From: Montifringilla adamsi
Lineage: Eukaryota > Chordata > Aves > Passeriformes > Passeridae
DNA: 64,000 bases
NCBI GenBank assembly: GCA_017590115.1
Contig: JAGGNK010008781.1
Location: 3,577,676-3,641,675, forward strand
Direction of reading: 5' to 3'
The stretch's first letter is position 1; the number at the start of each line of letters is the position of its first letter. The notes beneath the pieces were generated by a model. That model did no database searches and had not been told where the DNA came from. It saw only the letters and a program-made list of their open reading frames with translations. The position numbers and the translations under genes are program-made. Below are positions 1 through 13,610 of the stretch, one piece after another.

Positions 1-3000
1 CTGCGTTCCTCTCTCATTTTCCAATCAAAGTCACAAGAGAGACTTAGCCTGTTTAACCTCCACAACTCAAAAGAAAAGCCAAAGACAGGAGAAATTCAAG
101 CCACAAAGGCACTCCCAGCCAGACAATGTGGTCTCAAGAGCATCCAGGCAAAGTTTAAGTGCAGCAGGATGGTACCTCAAGGCACAGATCAGAATTTTCC
201 TGGAACAAACAGCAGGGCAGGCACACGGGAGACCAGAATTAAAAACCCAGCAAAGCCTCTCCCAAAATTAATCAGCAACAAACTTGAGAATGAGTGTAAA
301 AAACTCTAAAAATAACAGTTTCCAAAACAAAAATGTGTCTCTTAGGATGATTAATAAAGTAGAAGGTAAAGCATGAGCTGCTGGAAGTGCTGACTGGCAG
401 AGCAATAAGTGACAAGACACTGCCCAGGCTCAGCTTCCCCCTTATCTGGTGCCTCTTATCTCTGAGCTGTTGAAGGAGCAATTCACATGACACCTTGACA
501 AGGCCAAATTTTTAATCAATCCCTTTTCTACATGGTAAAACCCGAGTTAAAGATCAAATGGGACCTGGTGAAACAAGGGGATGAGCCTGTAACACTCAAT
601 TAGCCTCCATTGCCTCTGTACCTGCTTAATGTGACATTTCCTAAGCAGAGGAGTTGGGTATCAAAGATCTTGTTTTAAAGCCTGGTAAAAAATAATTTTT
701 CATGAATGGAAAAAAAAGTCCCAAGGAGAGCTCTATGCAATGGAAATTCATATTAAGGCAAATTAAAAATACACATTCTGCGAAAAACTCAGCTGGGGCA
801 AATTCCTTAAGTGTGTGCTACTAACTGAGTTAAAGAAAAAACTGCCAGAGCAGAGCAATTAAGAGTCCGGGTTTAATTAATTTCAATGTCTAACATGCTT
901 GTTTTCACAAACAGATTTTGGTGAAGAGCACAAATGTGCAATTAAGTGCCAGTCTGCAGCTGAAATGCCATTAAACCAATCAGTGTTACGTGCCAAAGGT
1001 GCTGATGGCACTCACTGAAGCTTTGATCAAGTCAAAGTAAACTGAGGTTTCACCTCAAAGGTTTCAACAGTAAACTCTGATTTGTTTTGTAACTACTTAC
1101 TACTGATTTGAAACATTAAAACCAGTTACCACCGGCTCTGCAGAGCCAACATTTCCTTTCTTTGTTCAAAAGATGCCTTCTGCTATTCCCCTTGCAACAC
1201 TTTCTCTGGAAGGATGCCACTCTCAGAGCTAATTCAAGGAAAAACTTAAATAGCCAATTCTCTTCTGCCTTTCTTTTCATTGGATTTGTAGTATTTTCCT
1301 CAGCATGCCAAAAAACAATAAAAATATTGCAGAAGTCTTTTACTTTAGCAGTAAGTTATGATGTTTGAATTGTCTTGTCTTTAAAGAGAAGCCAAGAAGA
1401 CAACTCCAAAGCCTGACTGAAATTTGAATCCCATGCAAACCAGCTCTGTGGACTGATCAGTGTTCAGGGCTCCCAGGAAACACTTCTGGTGTAAAATCAG
1501 GACAAACAGAACCTCCTGCATCAACCAGGAGCCCAAATCACCCAGCAGCAGCAAGATCTCAGCACTCAAAGGTGAAGCAGGAAGATATGCTAATATTAAT
1601 GTACAGCCAAGGATTTCAGCCTGCACTGACAGTGGGGTTTTAGCAGCTGATTTTCACTGCACATGCAGAAATCAGTGTCAGTCCCTCTTTAGGAGCAGAC
1701 AGAACAGTCTGGAAGGGGAATAATGGGTTTAATACCGCTTCACCTGAGTTTTCCAGTGTATGTTTCATTCATCAGCCTGCCTGTACTGCAGCAAACCTCA
1801 ATTCCAGAGAGAGAAACCCTCAGGTGACTCCCTCCCCTTCCTCTGGAAGCCAAACAAGCACCTCCAGGAGCTGCAAGGTCTGTGCAGGCTGACAGAGCTG
1901 CAAATAAAGGCCCAGAAAACAGGGAAACGTTGATTTTTGGAACATTCACAGCCACAACACCCCTCCCTGTGTAGACCTACCAATTTCTCTCCCAACCCTC
2001 CCAATTTTACAATGTGGGCAGACCCCAGGCTTTCCCCAGGAGTGTCTCTGAAGGTGCAATGTCATGCTTGGCACAAACCCACGTGTGCTGCTCCAGTTCC
2101 ACCCCCAGGCCTGCAGTGCTGCTCCCTCCCCTGAGCTCTCTGGGTGGGTTATCAGCTCCCTGCCCCAAAGCTGCAGGGCTGTGATAGCACTGGGAGCTGC
2201 CTGGCAGGCTCTGGCAGAGGCTTTTCACACTCAACTCTGTTTTCCTTCTTCTGAAAGGAGACTCCATCCCATTCCCTTTCTCCCCACCTGCTGCTCTTTC
2301 CCATTCCTCTTCCAGTCTCTTTTTCAGGATCCAGAGAACATCTCTGCTACTCAAACCTGAGGGTGGACCAGAAGATCCAGACCCACAGCCAGGAGCCCAC
2401 ATTCCTCCAGCCCAGCAGGGAGCAAATGCCACAATAAAATCCACAGATACTTATACTGAATTGGGATGCATTAAAATTTTCAAAACAGTATCTTCTGCAG
2501 ATATTTATTTAGTTCAAGGGCTCCACAAAATCTAGAAGTCTCCTACAGGGTAAGAAACTACACAGAGAGAATCACAGAATAATCTGAGCTGGAAGGGACC
2601 CACAAGGATCATCAGACTCCAATACCCCTACCCCAGGTAAGCCTCCCAAAGGAGAGCTGATGAAAAGCCCTTTTATTTGAGTATGATTTTAAAGCCTTTC
2701 CAACCAAGTATTCCCAAATTCTCCTCACCTGTCTGTAAAAGCCAAAAACCATCGAGGGTTAGACAATTTAAAAGTCTCTGTTCCCAGGTAAGCCTAACCA
2801 GAGCACCAAGCAGGGACAATTCCCAAAACAAGGAGCACCAAGTCAGGCAGGAGTTCAGAGTCAGTTTTCACTCTAAATCATCCAGCACCACAAAGACTTG
2901 GGTTTATTTACAAGAACAAAGGCCAGCAGCTCCTTCATGCACATTCACAAACTTCCAGCCTTTTCAATCCTTGCTTATTTAATTTCCCAGGAAGCAGAAA

Positions 3001-4511
3001 ACCCCTCGTTGCTCTAATTTGAAGGTGTGATCAGAGACTGAGTTACACTTTCAAGTGTCATTTCCAGATAATGTATTTTTGGGACAAAATGGAAAGCAGA
3101 TTAATTCACCCACTCTGACTTATCAAGTTCTGCAGCCTTCCAGTTTATCTTTCTCCCCAAGTTTTTATGGCTTTATTTCAGCTCTCCAGTATTTAAGAGA
3201 TTTAGACTCAGTCATTCCACCTAATAAAGTGAACTGAGAGACTGTTCAACCTGAAACAGTCATTTTCTTCTAGAAAATGTCCATTGAGCCATTATTCCTA
3301 GAAGCAGTAGTACATTCCTTATTCAGTCTGCTCAAAATCTATAAAGATTGGGTGAGGCAGAGCCCAGTTTGCATTTACATTAAAGTGATGTTCATACCAA
3401 ACCCATTATAAAACAGCTCTCATGTAATTTAAATTCCAAGTCCCATCCAGAACCTGGAACTTATCTGCATTTCAATGCTGCATTTGCTCTGACATTATGC
3501 ATCATCATCTGGGAAAAGCAAAAATTCCTTGAAACAACAAACCTCTCATTCTGCAGCTTTAGATCAGGCAAGAACAGGTACAAACACAAGATGAAGAGAG
3601 AAATTCTCATTAAATGTCCTCAAGTCTCTACCCATCTCTAAGTCCCTGCTAATGGGAATAAAACCTGTGTTCCAATAAGCACTGAGCTCCTGTGACAGTT
3701 CTTAATCAGACTGTAAATGTACACAGAGAAAATTTCACCCCATGCCATAAAAGCCTGTATTTTCTTTTATTCCTTAGCCCAGCAAATCAGCAACATTAAG
3801 CATAAAGACTCTGGAGATTTGCTGCCCAAAACCAGAGAAATCTGCAAAGGAATAGAACTGACTCATGAGCTCTTAGGTTCCAGAAGAATAATCAGGGGCT
3901 TGGAGGTCAGACATTAAAAGTATGAAGACTGCCTGCAAAATTGTTTAATTTGAACAGTTTCAATGTCTTAAAGATTTTAAGATTTGTCTGTCACCTCTCT
4001 GTATTCTGGAGATCTTTACCTACAGGTCTACAAGGAGTAGAGGAGAAATTAAAACACAAATAGAGGATTTTAGAAGAATTTCTAGCTTTGTTTGCAGGAG
4101 TATTTATAGAATATTTCTATGAATGCATGTTTAGACATGGATTACATCTCAGTATAAACTCTATATATCTCAACTCTGAGAAATTCTGTATTCAATGATT
4201 CTTGCATAACACTTAACAGAGAAATTTAGAAAGACATAAAGACATTTACAAAAATGTGTCTACCTTCCATAGAATCTGTAAAATATTCTGAAAAACCACT
4301 AAGGCTTTGCTTTCCATACACCAAAACAACTACTCAAAAACTTTTTTTTTTTTAAATTTATGAATTTCTGATTTCACAAAGTGCTGAAGTTTTGTACTCT
4401 TTAAGAACTACGAATCTAAATATGAATGTCAGTATTTAGATCCTAAAGCATCTACTACAAAAAACCTTGAATTACAGTCTCAAAACATAAAAAAAAATGA
4501 AACAAATATAC
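1..4511 (-). other. ATXN2 intron 5 (partial)
   Basis: AT-rich non-coding DNA left of exon 5. I looked for the following ataxin-2 exon and did not find it. It contains one CR1 fragment at about 2565-2640. The short open frames here have no recognisable content. Confidence 0.8.
2565..2640 (-). repeat. CR1 LINE fragment
   Basis: Reads as the reverse complement of a CR1 3' end: AATCACAGAATAATCTGAG, then CTGGAAGGGACCCACAAGG, then ATCATCAGACTCCAA. Short and diverged. Confidence 0.75.
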
Positions 4512-4662
4512 CTCTTCTGGCATAATTGGTATCCATATCCTTAAAATGCACCATAACAAAGTCAGAAGACTTGAACAAGATACTCTCCAGGATGTCCTCC
4601 CGTTTTGGCCCCAAACTGGATTCTGCAGTTTTCCGATGAGCAGCATCAACCACTAAATCACA
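4512..4662 (-). CDS. ATXN2: ATXN2 coding exon 5 (end of LSm domain)
   Basis: 151 bp encoding CDLVVDAAHRKTAESS to DMDTNYARR plus one base of the next codon. Acceptor CCCACAG, donor GTATAT. Together with exons 3-4 it completes the LSm fold of ataxin-2. Confidence 0.97.
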
Positions 4663-7600
4663 CTGTGGGAAATACAAGCACAGGGCACTGCTTTACTGCA
4701 CAGTCATCCCTTCAAAAATTTGCAAAAACTAGGTATTTACAAGCTGCTTTAAATCTAGGCATGAACTGCAAATATAATTCAGAGTAAATATTACAATTTT
4801 AATCAAATGTTGTTTATTCGGTGTTAGGAATTTTCACAACAGGGATGAATCAAAATGTAAAAAATTACCTTAGGACTGTAGGTTTTAAAAACTCCTTCAT
4901 ATATACCACCATTTTTCACCTGTACTTCACATTTGGATCCCTAGAATGCAAGAAAAAAGGAGAATGTAACTTTCTATGAACAGGACAAATGACATTACAG
5001 TGATTTTCTAAAACATGTGCTCTTTACATAGGTCCAAAGTGTAAAAACACAGATAAATTTTTAGCCAAATTTCCTCATTCAGCATCTGCCCATTTATAAA
5101 TACACTGCTGTGCTCTGCAAATTCAAATAGCTAGGTGTGTATGGGCAGTTCTGAAGGGATTTAAGATACTCACTGGAGAATATTTGGTTCTCACAAGACT
5201 CTTGACCAGTTAAAACACACAAAGGAGGTTTTGTGCAAACCCCAAATCTGTGCCTGTGTGGGTACAAATAAGGATAAAAGCTTATCCTGGCCTCAAGAAG
5301 ATGTGAGACAGTCTGCCTTATTTATTTTGCCATGTCAGGGCTTCCCTTAAAATCTTGGGAGAAAGGTTTTTAATCCCTGCACATGGACTCGTTTTATTTA
5401 TCCAGAACCACTCTAAAGGCAGAAAATTCAAAATACAACCAATGCACCTAAGAAATCTGCTATACCTGTGCAAATCAGAGTTAAACCTTTCCAAGCCTAA
5501 AATTTCTGTGATCCTTTAAAGCTCAACCTTGGTAAAAAGTGTTTAAAGTTTAATATTCACTCCTTTATATTACAATTAGTGGATTAGTTAACAATTCCCT
5601 GTCATGTAGGAACCATTCTTCCAAATATGAAGACTTACAACAACTGATGTGAGTATGTGAACCATTCTCATGTTTGCATAGATGCCATCAAAAGAAATCT
5701 GAAAAATAAGAAAGCCATCATGAATATTGGAGAAATTCCAAAGGGCAGAGTACACAACCCAACCCAGGCTTTCATCAGTACACAGAAAATCTCAGAAATG
5801 TTGGGTACAAATCTTACTCAGGCAAGACACATGGAATGTCCATTATTAAATATTAATATTAAACATGCCAGAGGAGATTCTCAGAGGGGCCCTGACTTTT
5901 CTCTGACCAGTTAAAGATCTAACACCCTCCCAAACAAGCTAAAAATCCCAGGAGAGCCCCTAATGTCACTCCATTAAGGAAATTCTCTGGCTGGCTGGGT
6001 GCAGCTGATATGCACAGATTTGAGGGATGTCAGCAGGGCTTTGTTTTTAAACAAAAAAAGCCCTGCTGGTTTCAAGAACCATCAAGAGAATAAAGCACTT
6101 GCAGTGCTGTAGAAGCAAAAAGGTGTTTTCAGGCCTGCTCAAGCTCATCCTTTCATCTCCCAGCCCTGATTACACACATTAACAGCAGCTAAAGCCATCA
6201 AATTGTGGAGTGCTAAATTGCCACAAATCCTATTATTAATTTAGTCCAAAGTAACTCAGCGCAGCACCAGGACCTGCAATCCTGACTGGGAGAGCTGGGC
6301 AGGTGTCCCCAGGCTGCTGGAGGACACATTCACCTCAGTGCAGGTGTTTTGTTGCAATAGCTTGTAGCTCTTTGTGTTTGTAGAACAAGAGATGCTAAAA
6401 CAGCTCTTGGGATCTCACCATATTCTGAGTTTTTCAATTGACAACATATTTTTAATGGTCAGCCACTTTCCTGGGCTGAAGAGACAAGTTTGGGGACACT
6501 CCTGTGCTCAGCACTCACACAGCACATGCAGGCCAACATTTGGGGAATTTTAGTGTTTGCCTATGACCTTTTCCACCAGTTTTCCTCAAAGCTTCTTTAG
6601 TTTTTCTCAAGTGTCTTGGTATCTTCAATAAACATTTATGTAAGCAAACTGCAGCCCTTTTAAATCTTCCTGCTTCTGCTTCATTCCCCAAAATTAGGCA
6701 TCTTTGAAAACCAGGCCAGCAACAAAATGGCAAATATTTGATTAGTGAAGTTCAAAGATTCACTCTTTCAATCAAGATCCATGAATTCAGCTCTGATAAA
6801 ATGATATTCTGCAAGTCAAGCCACATCTACACTCCATTAATACAAAGGCTTGAGAACAACTAAAGCTGCACATTGGAGCTACTGAGAACAATGCTTCAGC
6901 AATTTTATAGTAAAGCTAAACAAAGTAGTTCTTTTTATTTCATTAAATGCTGCCTTACTGTCATCTGTTTAAGGGAGAAGCCAAGGTTAGAATTTTCAGA
7001 TAGGAACTAATTCAAAAAGCACTGCCTTAAGTTACATGTCTTTTATATTTACAGCTGTAATTGCAAGAAAATTAAGAATATTTATATTAGTGCAGTCAAA
7101 AGTTTAAGCGAATCTTCCCCCCTTCAACCCTCCCAGGAGACTTAATGAATGTGAGATGATGCTCTTTAGAAAATTGTATTTCACTCTGAAGTATCCACCC
7201 ACCATGGTATCCCAAGGAAAAAATAGAGAGAATATTTCAGTGTCTGCCATTCTGATAAGTTGTTTCCTCCTACCCTGCATGGGCACAAAGAGGAGAAACC
7301 ACAAACTCACCGTAGGCTGAGGTGGTCCTTTGCCACTGCTGCGGCCTCTGGAAGGAAACACACACATGGCAGACGATTAAAGAGCTGCTGAAACTGCTCC
7401 ATTTCCTACCAAGCAAGAATTCCAAACCCATCTTAATTTAGAGTTGAGAATGGTGTCAGGAAAACCAGCATTCCCAGAGGGCAGAGCCTGACAAGGACCC
7501 ACTGGGTTTATCTCCAACCTGCTGACCTACCAAGGGCCATCAGCAGGCAGGGGGTTACCTGTGATAAATTAAAGGATAAAATGAAGAAAATACTAAGTTT

Positions 7601-10600
7601 ATAAAATCAGAGTAAGAATGAAAGAATAATCCTGCAACTAAAGCAAATTCCAAAACTTTATGGCACACAAAGGCAAGATCAGGCTCAAGCCTTACACAGC
7701 ACAGGGTCCCTTCCTTGAGCCAGGAGGCTCCAAATGTTGTCACTGTGTCAGATTTGGGCCACCCAAACCACTGACCCAGCCACAGGGCACAGAGGAGCCC
7801 TGACTGTGAGGTTCCACCTGCAGAGCTCGTTTCTAACTGCTCTCATAATGCTGCAAACCCAGTAATTCTGTCCATTCCCCCCAAAAATACCAGCTCCTCC
7901 TAATGCCAATCTGTCACTGCGTAGCACTCAGGACACCTGGGGATGCTCAGAACACCCTGCACACTGAGAAGGGTCAGTCTGTGCCCCCCATCCCAGGCAC
8001 CTGTGCCCCAAAACATCCCAGCAGCTAAAAAAGTCCCCAAATTCTTCTCCTCCACTGGTGTGCCTTAATTCTAAGCTCCTCCCTTGTACCAAGAAGTCCT
8101 AGTTTCAAATACTCCTTTATAGTGATTTAGATTTGTGTTATGACTTCAGGAGCACTCACTGGAATGTGAGGCAAAAATAAATCTTCTGTTCTATTAAAAA
8201 AAACCCTCAATTTTTTAAATAGACTCACCTTACTGACACACAACCATTTCAATAATGACACCTGAAGAATCATGTCTGGTATTATCTAAACAACACTGAA
8301 ATCTAAACCCAACTGGATGTCAGAGAATCATGGAATGGCTGGGGTTGGAAAGGACCTTAAAGGTCCATCCCCATCCCATGGGCAGGGACACCTTCCTCTG
8401 GACCAGATTGTTCAGAGCTCCTGAACACCTTCGTTAGATGCCAACTGCATTGAAATGTTTTTAAAAACACCAAGCTGGGGCTAAATACACCCTACCCCCC
8501 AAAATAATAGGCCCTTATAAAAGAGAGCTCACAGGGTAGTCAAAAAATCAAAGGAACTTCTCTCAGTGAACATAAATAACCCTTCAATAAATTCTGCCGA
8601 AATAAGCAAAGCCATCAGAGAGCCATGAAAGGCCTTAATGAGGAAAAAATGAAAAACCACTAAACTATCACCTGACTCATTTCCAACAAGCTTCTGCATC
8701 AGAGCTGTGGTCTCAGAGCATCACACATGCTGGGGGCATTGGCTGATGGCAGAACTGCAGATTTGGGGTGCCCAGCAGGCATTTTCTGGATATTGCAGAG
8801 AGCTAATCTCACCAAAAAAAGCTCTAATGCAAATAACCTTTATTTAACTACCCATCAGCCTTAACTTTCTATAGGGCAGCTTCACAATGTCAGGCTTGCT
8901 CTGGAGCAAATCTCACCATTTACCAAATCTGACATTTGTTAAATGGCTTCTGAGAGAACTGAAGCCTTGTGAATCTGGAACAGCATTTTTGCATAATTTT
9001 TAGACCCTTCTCTATCTGAAAGCAGATGTGGAACCCTGACATAAGAGCCACAGCTCAGTTTGATTAGTCCTTCTACTACAATCAAAAATGTGATCACCAT
9101 GGTCACTCAGAACTTGACCAAAGTCAAACAATTTTACCAGTTCCATCTGCTGCTCTCATAGATTTTAGAAGATCCTCCTTTTCCTCCATCAGCTACAGAT
9201 CAAAAGTGAAAGAGTTTCATGTCTTTGCAAGAGAAACCACTCCCATTTTTAGTGACAAAGTATTCTTAGACCTGAAAATAACTGGGTTGCTAGACTGGGC
9301 AGAAAGTTTGGAGTATTCCCTTTAAGCATCAGGGCAAGTATTCCAGATTTTCCGTCTCTTGCCACATTTCCAAAATTACTGTTCCTACCCACACTTCTTC
9401 AAGAAACAAACTGATTGTGCACATCCACATCAGCAAGAACTCCCGACCTCAACATGAGCCAAAAATTAAAGCAGAAATTCTCTGATCTATCAGGTCTCTT
9501 TATAGATCTGACCTCTTGTTTTCCAGCTACAACTGTTAATCACAAACCATTGGGGAAAAAAAAACAAAAAAACAACCCAACACATTCACCAAGATGAGAA
9601 AAGAAAAAAAGAAATATATTTACCAATCCTGCCAATGCAACAATTTAGCCAAAACTGTATCTTCTGCTAAAACCAAGGCCACCAACTTCAGTTTCATATT
9701 GAAATAGGTGAAGACTCAAGTTCAAAGTATCATTTGACACATCTTTGATGCAACATATGAAAGGAAAAAACCTCAGGACCTTTACAAAAGCTGAAGGTAG
9801 ATGGGTTTTGCCAGATGTTTAACATAATTTGGAACAGGAGGGTAACACAAAGAAATGGAGGTGGGGGAATCTAGGAAGGCTCAGTAGCAACTTAGCACTG
9901 CTACCTAAAACCCCATTTTCATTAGGGTAAGTATGGCAAAATTTAAAAAAAAAATTCATTTTGCATTGCAGATATGTGGTCAAAGGTAAACCTGGGGGAA
10001 GGCAGGACAGCCTGGCAAACCCAAGCTGGAAACCCTTTGCTTTGGGGTAGCAAAGTCACAAACTCAGGACAAAGTAACAACTGAGCAATTAAACTCAGTG
10101 CCAACCCCCTGGGTCCAGCAGTTACACCCCAAGAAGCAAAGTCTCCATCAGGGCCCAAAAGCTGCACTATAAATGTTTTTTTCCCAGCAGCAACTTGCAC
10201 ATTTTTTTCTGTTTTTATGAGTATTTCCTCAGCATCCCTCACCTCCCTCCTTAATGTTTACATGCCAAGTAGAGAGTTTGTATAAGCAAAACAAGGTCAC
10301 GCATTTCTATATTCCCAGTTAATGCAAGGGAAACAAAGTCATTCCCGGATGGGAAAGAAAGTCTCCAGTTTTGTTTCCAGCAGCATCTTCACTTTGAAAC
10401 TAAGAAATAAATGCAGCCACACGGCAATTAATGTCTGGAGCAGAAATGTAGCTACAAAAACTTGAATTTAAAGCGTGAATGGATGTTTCTGGAGCACTGA
10501 CTGACATTGTTGCAGCTTGGAAAACAAATTTACAGGGTACTGTAAAGAACTTTAGCGCAGAGAGCTGGCAAAGCTTTTCTTCTAAGGGAGAAATCTGAAG

Positions 10601-13600
10601 TGCACGGTTTTATTTCAGTGCAGTGTTTGGCTCTATAAAGTCAAATGAATCGAAGATGTCAAATGAGGATTATGCAAGAAGTCCTGCAGCTTTATTTTTT
10701 GTAGTTTTTCCCCCAATACTGACATCAATAATGCCAATTCCTGTCTCCACACAGGGTGACAGCTTCTACAGCATCTGGATATTGAACAACTTGACTCAAG
10801 TCTGGCCCAGTGCACACCTGGAACCTGCAGATGGGCTTAGTCATTGAAGAACCTTCACAGACATTGCCATGAATCAGTTGTTAAATTAAAAGTTACTCCA
10901 AACCAGGGATGTAACACCACCCTAAAGTGCACTCACAGTGATAAGGAAAGAGGCCTGCAGGTTAAGCAGTCATTCTGCTCAGCAGCTTAGCACAGTTGCA
11001 CTAAAACCCACACAAAGATGTCAGAAGCAACTCAAAAACCTCTGACTGGCATGTGTGAGATCTCCGGAACAGGCACTGCCCTGAAATTCCAGCACCTTGG
11101 CACTTAACATTCCCTTTCCCTTCCCTCTGTACAGGATGGTCACCATGCTCTCAAGAAAGGGATGTCAAGGAAAAAGGAAAATAAATGGAGGCAAGAAGTC
11201 TGTGTCATTTTCTTTGGAGACTGAACCATGGGGTGGTTTCAGTTTTAGCTTTTTGATGGGAAAAAGCCATTTTTAAAGGACAGTAACTCTGTGTATTCTT
11301 ACAGGACCCCCAAGCCTAGTTAGGCAAGCAAGTTACCAAAATGAAAATTCCCTTCCGCCACAATTGTAACAAGACAAGAAACATCCAAACCCTGACCCTG
11401 AGGTGTTTTGCCTTCAGATAAAATAACAATGGGGAAAAATGAACAAAAAAAGGATGGAGATGGAGGAAGGCTGGGATAGACACAACTTGCAGCCAGAGGA
11501 CAGCTAACCCTCCTGTGCTTGCATAACAGCAAAACTCCACTCAAACACAGAAAGTGGATGTTAGATAATGTTCTGATAGCACAGGCAGCAACTTTGTGAA
11601 CCAAGTCTACATTTTCCCTAATTACAGCTCGCTGTGCTGTTGGCATCTCCCCTGCAGCCCAAGCCCATCTGCCATAGTGCACATTAAACAAACACAGCAT
11701 TCCACTTGGGGCCTCTTTATGATAAAGGTATTAATCCTTTTTTATCTCAAACACCTTCAAGGATGCCTTTATTTCTGATTTTTCCCTTTGTCTAAAAGCA
11801 ATTAATAGGATAGCAAAGCACACTGGCTGTTCACACGGGATTTTACCTTTTCTAATCTGAAATACAGATGTGCAGCAGCATGAACCCATGGAGACAAGGC
11901 AGGGAGCAGAGCTGACCCTTCCCTCATGATCAGAGGTAGAAGGACAAGTGCTCAGCCCAGTTCTTCCAGTAACAAACCCACAGCAGAAAATTAGGCCCAG
12001 GACAGTTAATTATCAATGAGTTTTCTGCCCAAACTAAGCTTTCAAGAGCAACTTAGCCATGAAAAGTAGTATTTTTTTTTTCTGTATGAGAATGTTAGTG
12101 CTGCAGGGAAATGAGTTGCTGGGCAGAAAGCTTGACATACACTGGAGATGTTTAAGTTTTTATTAAAGAATATAATGCATCAAATTGACACCAAGATGCA
12201 GCCACCTAAATTTAAATTTTTCTAAACAGAAAAGCCACTCAGCTTTTCATTCACATGGCCAGATTTACAGCATGAACCATCTTCGAATTTGCACTCCCCA
12301 AAACACCAAGGACAGGTGTAGGGGAAGTTCCCTGAAGGTGTTCCATGGGGCTCCAGCAGGCCTGGGACTGTGATTTTACAGCCCCTCCATTCAGAAACAA
12401 CTTGAAAAATTAAGAAAGAAAGAGCATGAACACCTCTGAGGGAACACATCAGTTGTTCAGCAGCCCCATCAGAACTCCCTAAGGAGTTCTGAAGTAGAAT
12501 TTATCCAATAGAACCAGAAAGCCAACACTGGTAGGAGAAATCCAGTGGCTTTAATCCTAAACTTGGGAGAGAATTTGAACTTCCATGCCCAAATCTATGG
12601 GGGCAAGTGCTTGCCATCATGCTGAATTTCAAAAAATAAGCTGGAGGTTTTGTTGCCCTTCACGTTAACCTCTACAGTGCCACTGTGGGTTGGCAGGGAC
12701 AGAGCCCAGTAAACATCACGTCCCACCTAATGCCATATGTAAAAACTATTAAATCGGTGTGCTCTGAGCTGCTGAGGTATTGTTGTTGTTATTTATTTTG
12801 TCCTTTTCAGCCCTTCCAAAGCTCTTCCGCTTCCAGTTCCACTGGCTGGGAACAAAGTAAAACCCTATTTCCAGTGATGTCCAACAATGGGGCCACTGTA
12901 AATTCTGTTTTATTGCCAGTGCACAAAACCGAGTGCGAATAAACGTCCAGTTGAAGAGGAAGATGAATAAAACTCGAAATGAAACTGCTCTGAGTGACTG
13001 TGACCTTCAGAACTGTTAACGTCCTGCTCTGGATCGTTTGTTATGACCCCCGCAGCCCCGGAAAAATTCACAGCACTACAGAGTTTATTATTTGAGGGAA
13101 AGAAAAGGGGGAAAATGTGAGTGGATTTGCGTAGCTAATGATCTGAGAGCAGGAGCGGGATGAATCTTCCAGAGGCAGCGAGCGTGGGGCGGGGGGGGAA
13201 GGCGAGGAGAGGGTTCAGCCTCTGCAAGATTCCTGCCCCAAAAAATCTGGGAGAGAAAGCGAGGCCGCGCTTGGAGCCACCATCCAGCGGCGCGGCGCGG
13301 CCCGCCTTCCCGCGAGAATTTTATTGCGATTTCCATTATTAAAAAAAAAAAAAAAAATCAAATAAAAATACTAATATATATAAATATATATTACAAATAA
13401 TAACGATCCCTAGATATTAAAATAAATTTTAAAATCCCCAACCACCCCCCCCCGGGTGAGCCGAGGGCGCTGCGCCGCCATCGCGGGGCCGGATCGCCTG
13501 CCCATGTTCTGCCTCCCCGCGGCTGACGGGAGGCCGGGGCCGCCGCCGCCGGGGGGCTTGCGGTTGTTGCCGGCGGGCTGCGCCGCCGCCGCCGCTTGCT

Positions 13601-13610
13601 TGAGGGACAT
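4512..13610 (-). CDS. ATXN2: ATXN2 (ataxin-2), 5' part: coding exons 1-5; gene continues beyond window start
   Basis: Ataxin-2 is a cytoplasmic RNA-binding protein of stress granules and P-bodies that regulates mRNA stability and translation. Five exons are readable on the minus strand: 13528-13610, 7311-7347, 5639-5698, 4869-4940 and 4512-4662, giving about 134 residues. Exons 3-5 encode the LSm domain (ISFDGIYANMRMV, VKNGGIYEGVFK, KREDILESILFKSS). Exon 2 is 37 bp, as I recall for the human exon, and exon 3 is exactly 20 codons. Phases join without error. The start is the ATG at 13610, giving MSLKQ, the counterpart of human MSLKPQ. Where human has polyglutamine, this protein has QAAAAAQ. The next exon, which in human begins with the codon completing ARRD, is not in the window, so intron 5 is at least 4.5 kb. 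Identity is near certain; the exon 1 donor is the weakest point. Confidence 0.95.
4869..4940 (-). CDS. ATXN2: ATXN2 coding exon 4 (LSm domain)
   Basis: 72 bp encoding 24 residues: GSKCEVQVKN, GGIYEGVFKT, YSPK. Acceptor TTCTAG, donor GTAATT. Apparently unchanged from the human sequence. Confidence 0.97.
4941..7310 (-). other. ATXN2 introns 2 and 3
   Basis: Intron 3 (4941-5638) and intron 2 (5699-7310) surround exon 3. AT-rich, no repeat or gene recognised. Confidence 0.85.
5639..5698 (-). CDS. ATXN2: ATXN2 coding exon 3 (start of LSm domain)
   Basis: 60 bp with AG acceptor and GTAAGT donor, encoding 20 residues (ISFDGIYANM then RMVHILTSVV). The residues appear identical to mammalian ataxin-2. 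Confidence 0.97.
7311..7347 (-). CDS. ATXN2: ATXN2 coding exon 2 (37-bp microexon)
   Basis: 37 bp between a CAG acceptor and a GTGAGT donor. It encodes GRSSGKGPPQPT, matching human GRNSNKGLPQST, and has the same length and phase as I recall for the human exon. Confidence 0.93.
7348..13527 (-). other. ATXN2 intron 1
   Basis: About 6.2 kb, AT-rich, with a CR1 fragment at about 8319-8432 and a 17-base A run at 13,341-13,357. Minus-strand open frames at 9943-10242 and 11320-11700 have no family resemblance and are most likely chance. Confidence 0.8.
8319..8432 (-). repeat. CR1 LINE fragment in ATXN2 intron 1
   Basis: Antisense CR1 3' region: AGAATCATGGAATGGCTGGG, GTTGGAAAGGACCTTAAAGG, CATGGGCAGGGACACCTTCC, followed by the usual CCAGATTGTTCAGAGC stretch. 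Confidence 0.8.

Noticed and set aside
9943..10242. 99-codon minus-strand open frame starting MRDAEEILIKTEKN
   Set aside because: Protein-like start but no recognisable domain; lies inside an intron with AT-rich surroundings. Most likely chance.
11320..11700. 126-codon minus-strand open frame in ATXN2 intron 1
   Set aside because: No family resemblance and no exon-like splice context that I can see.
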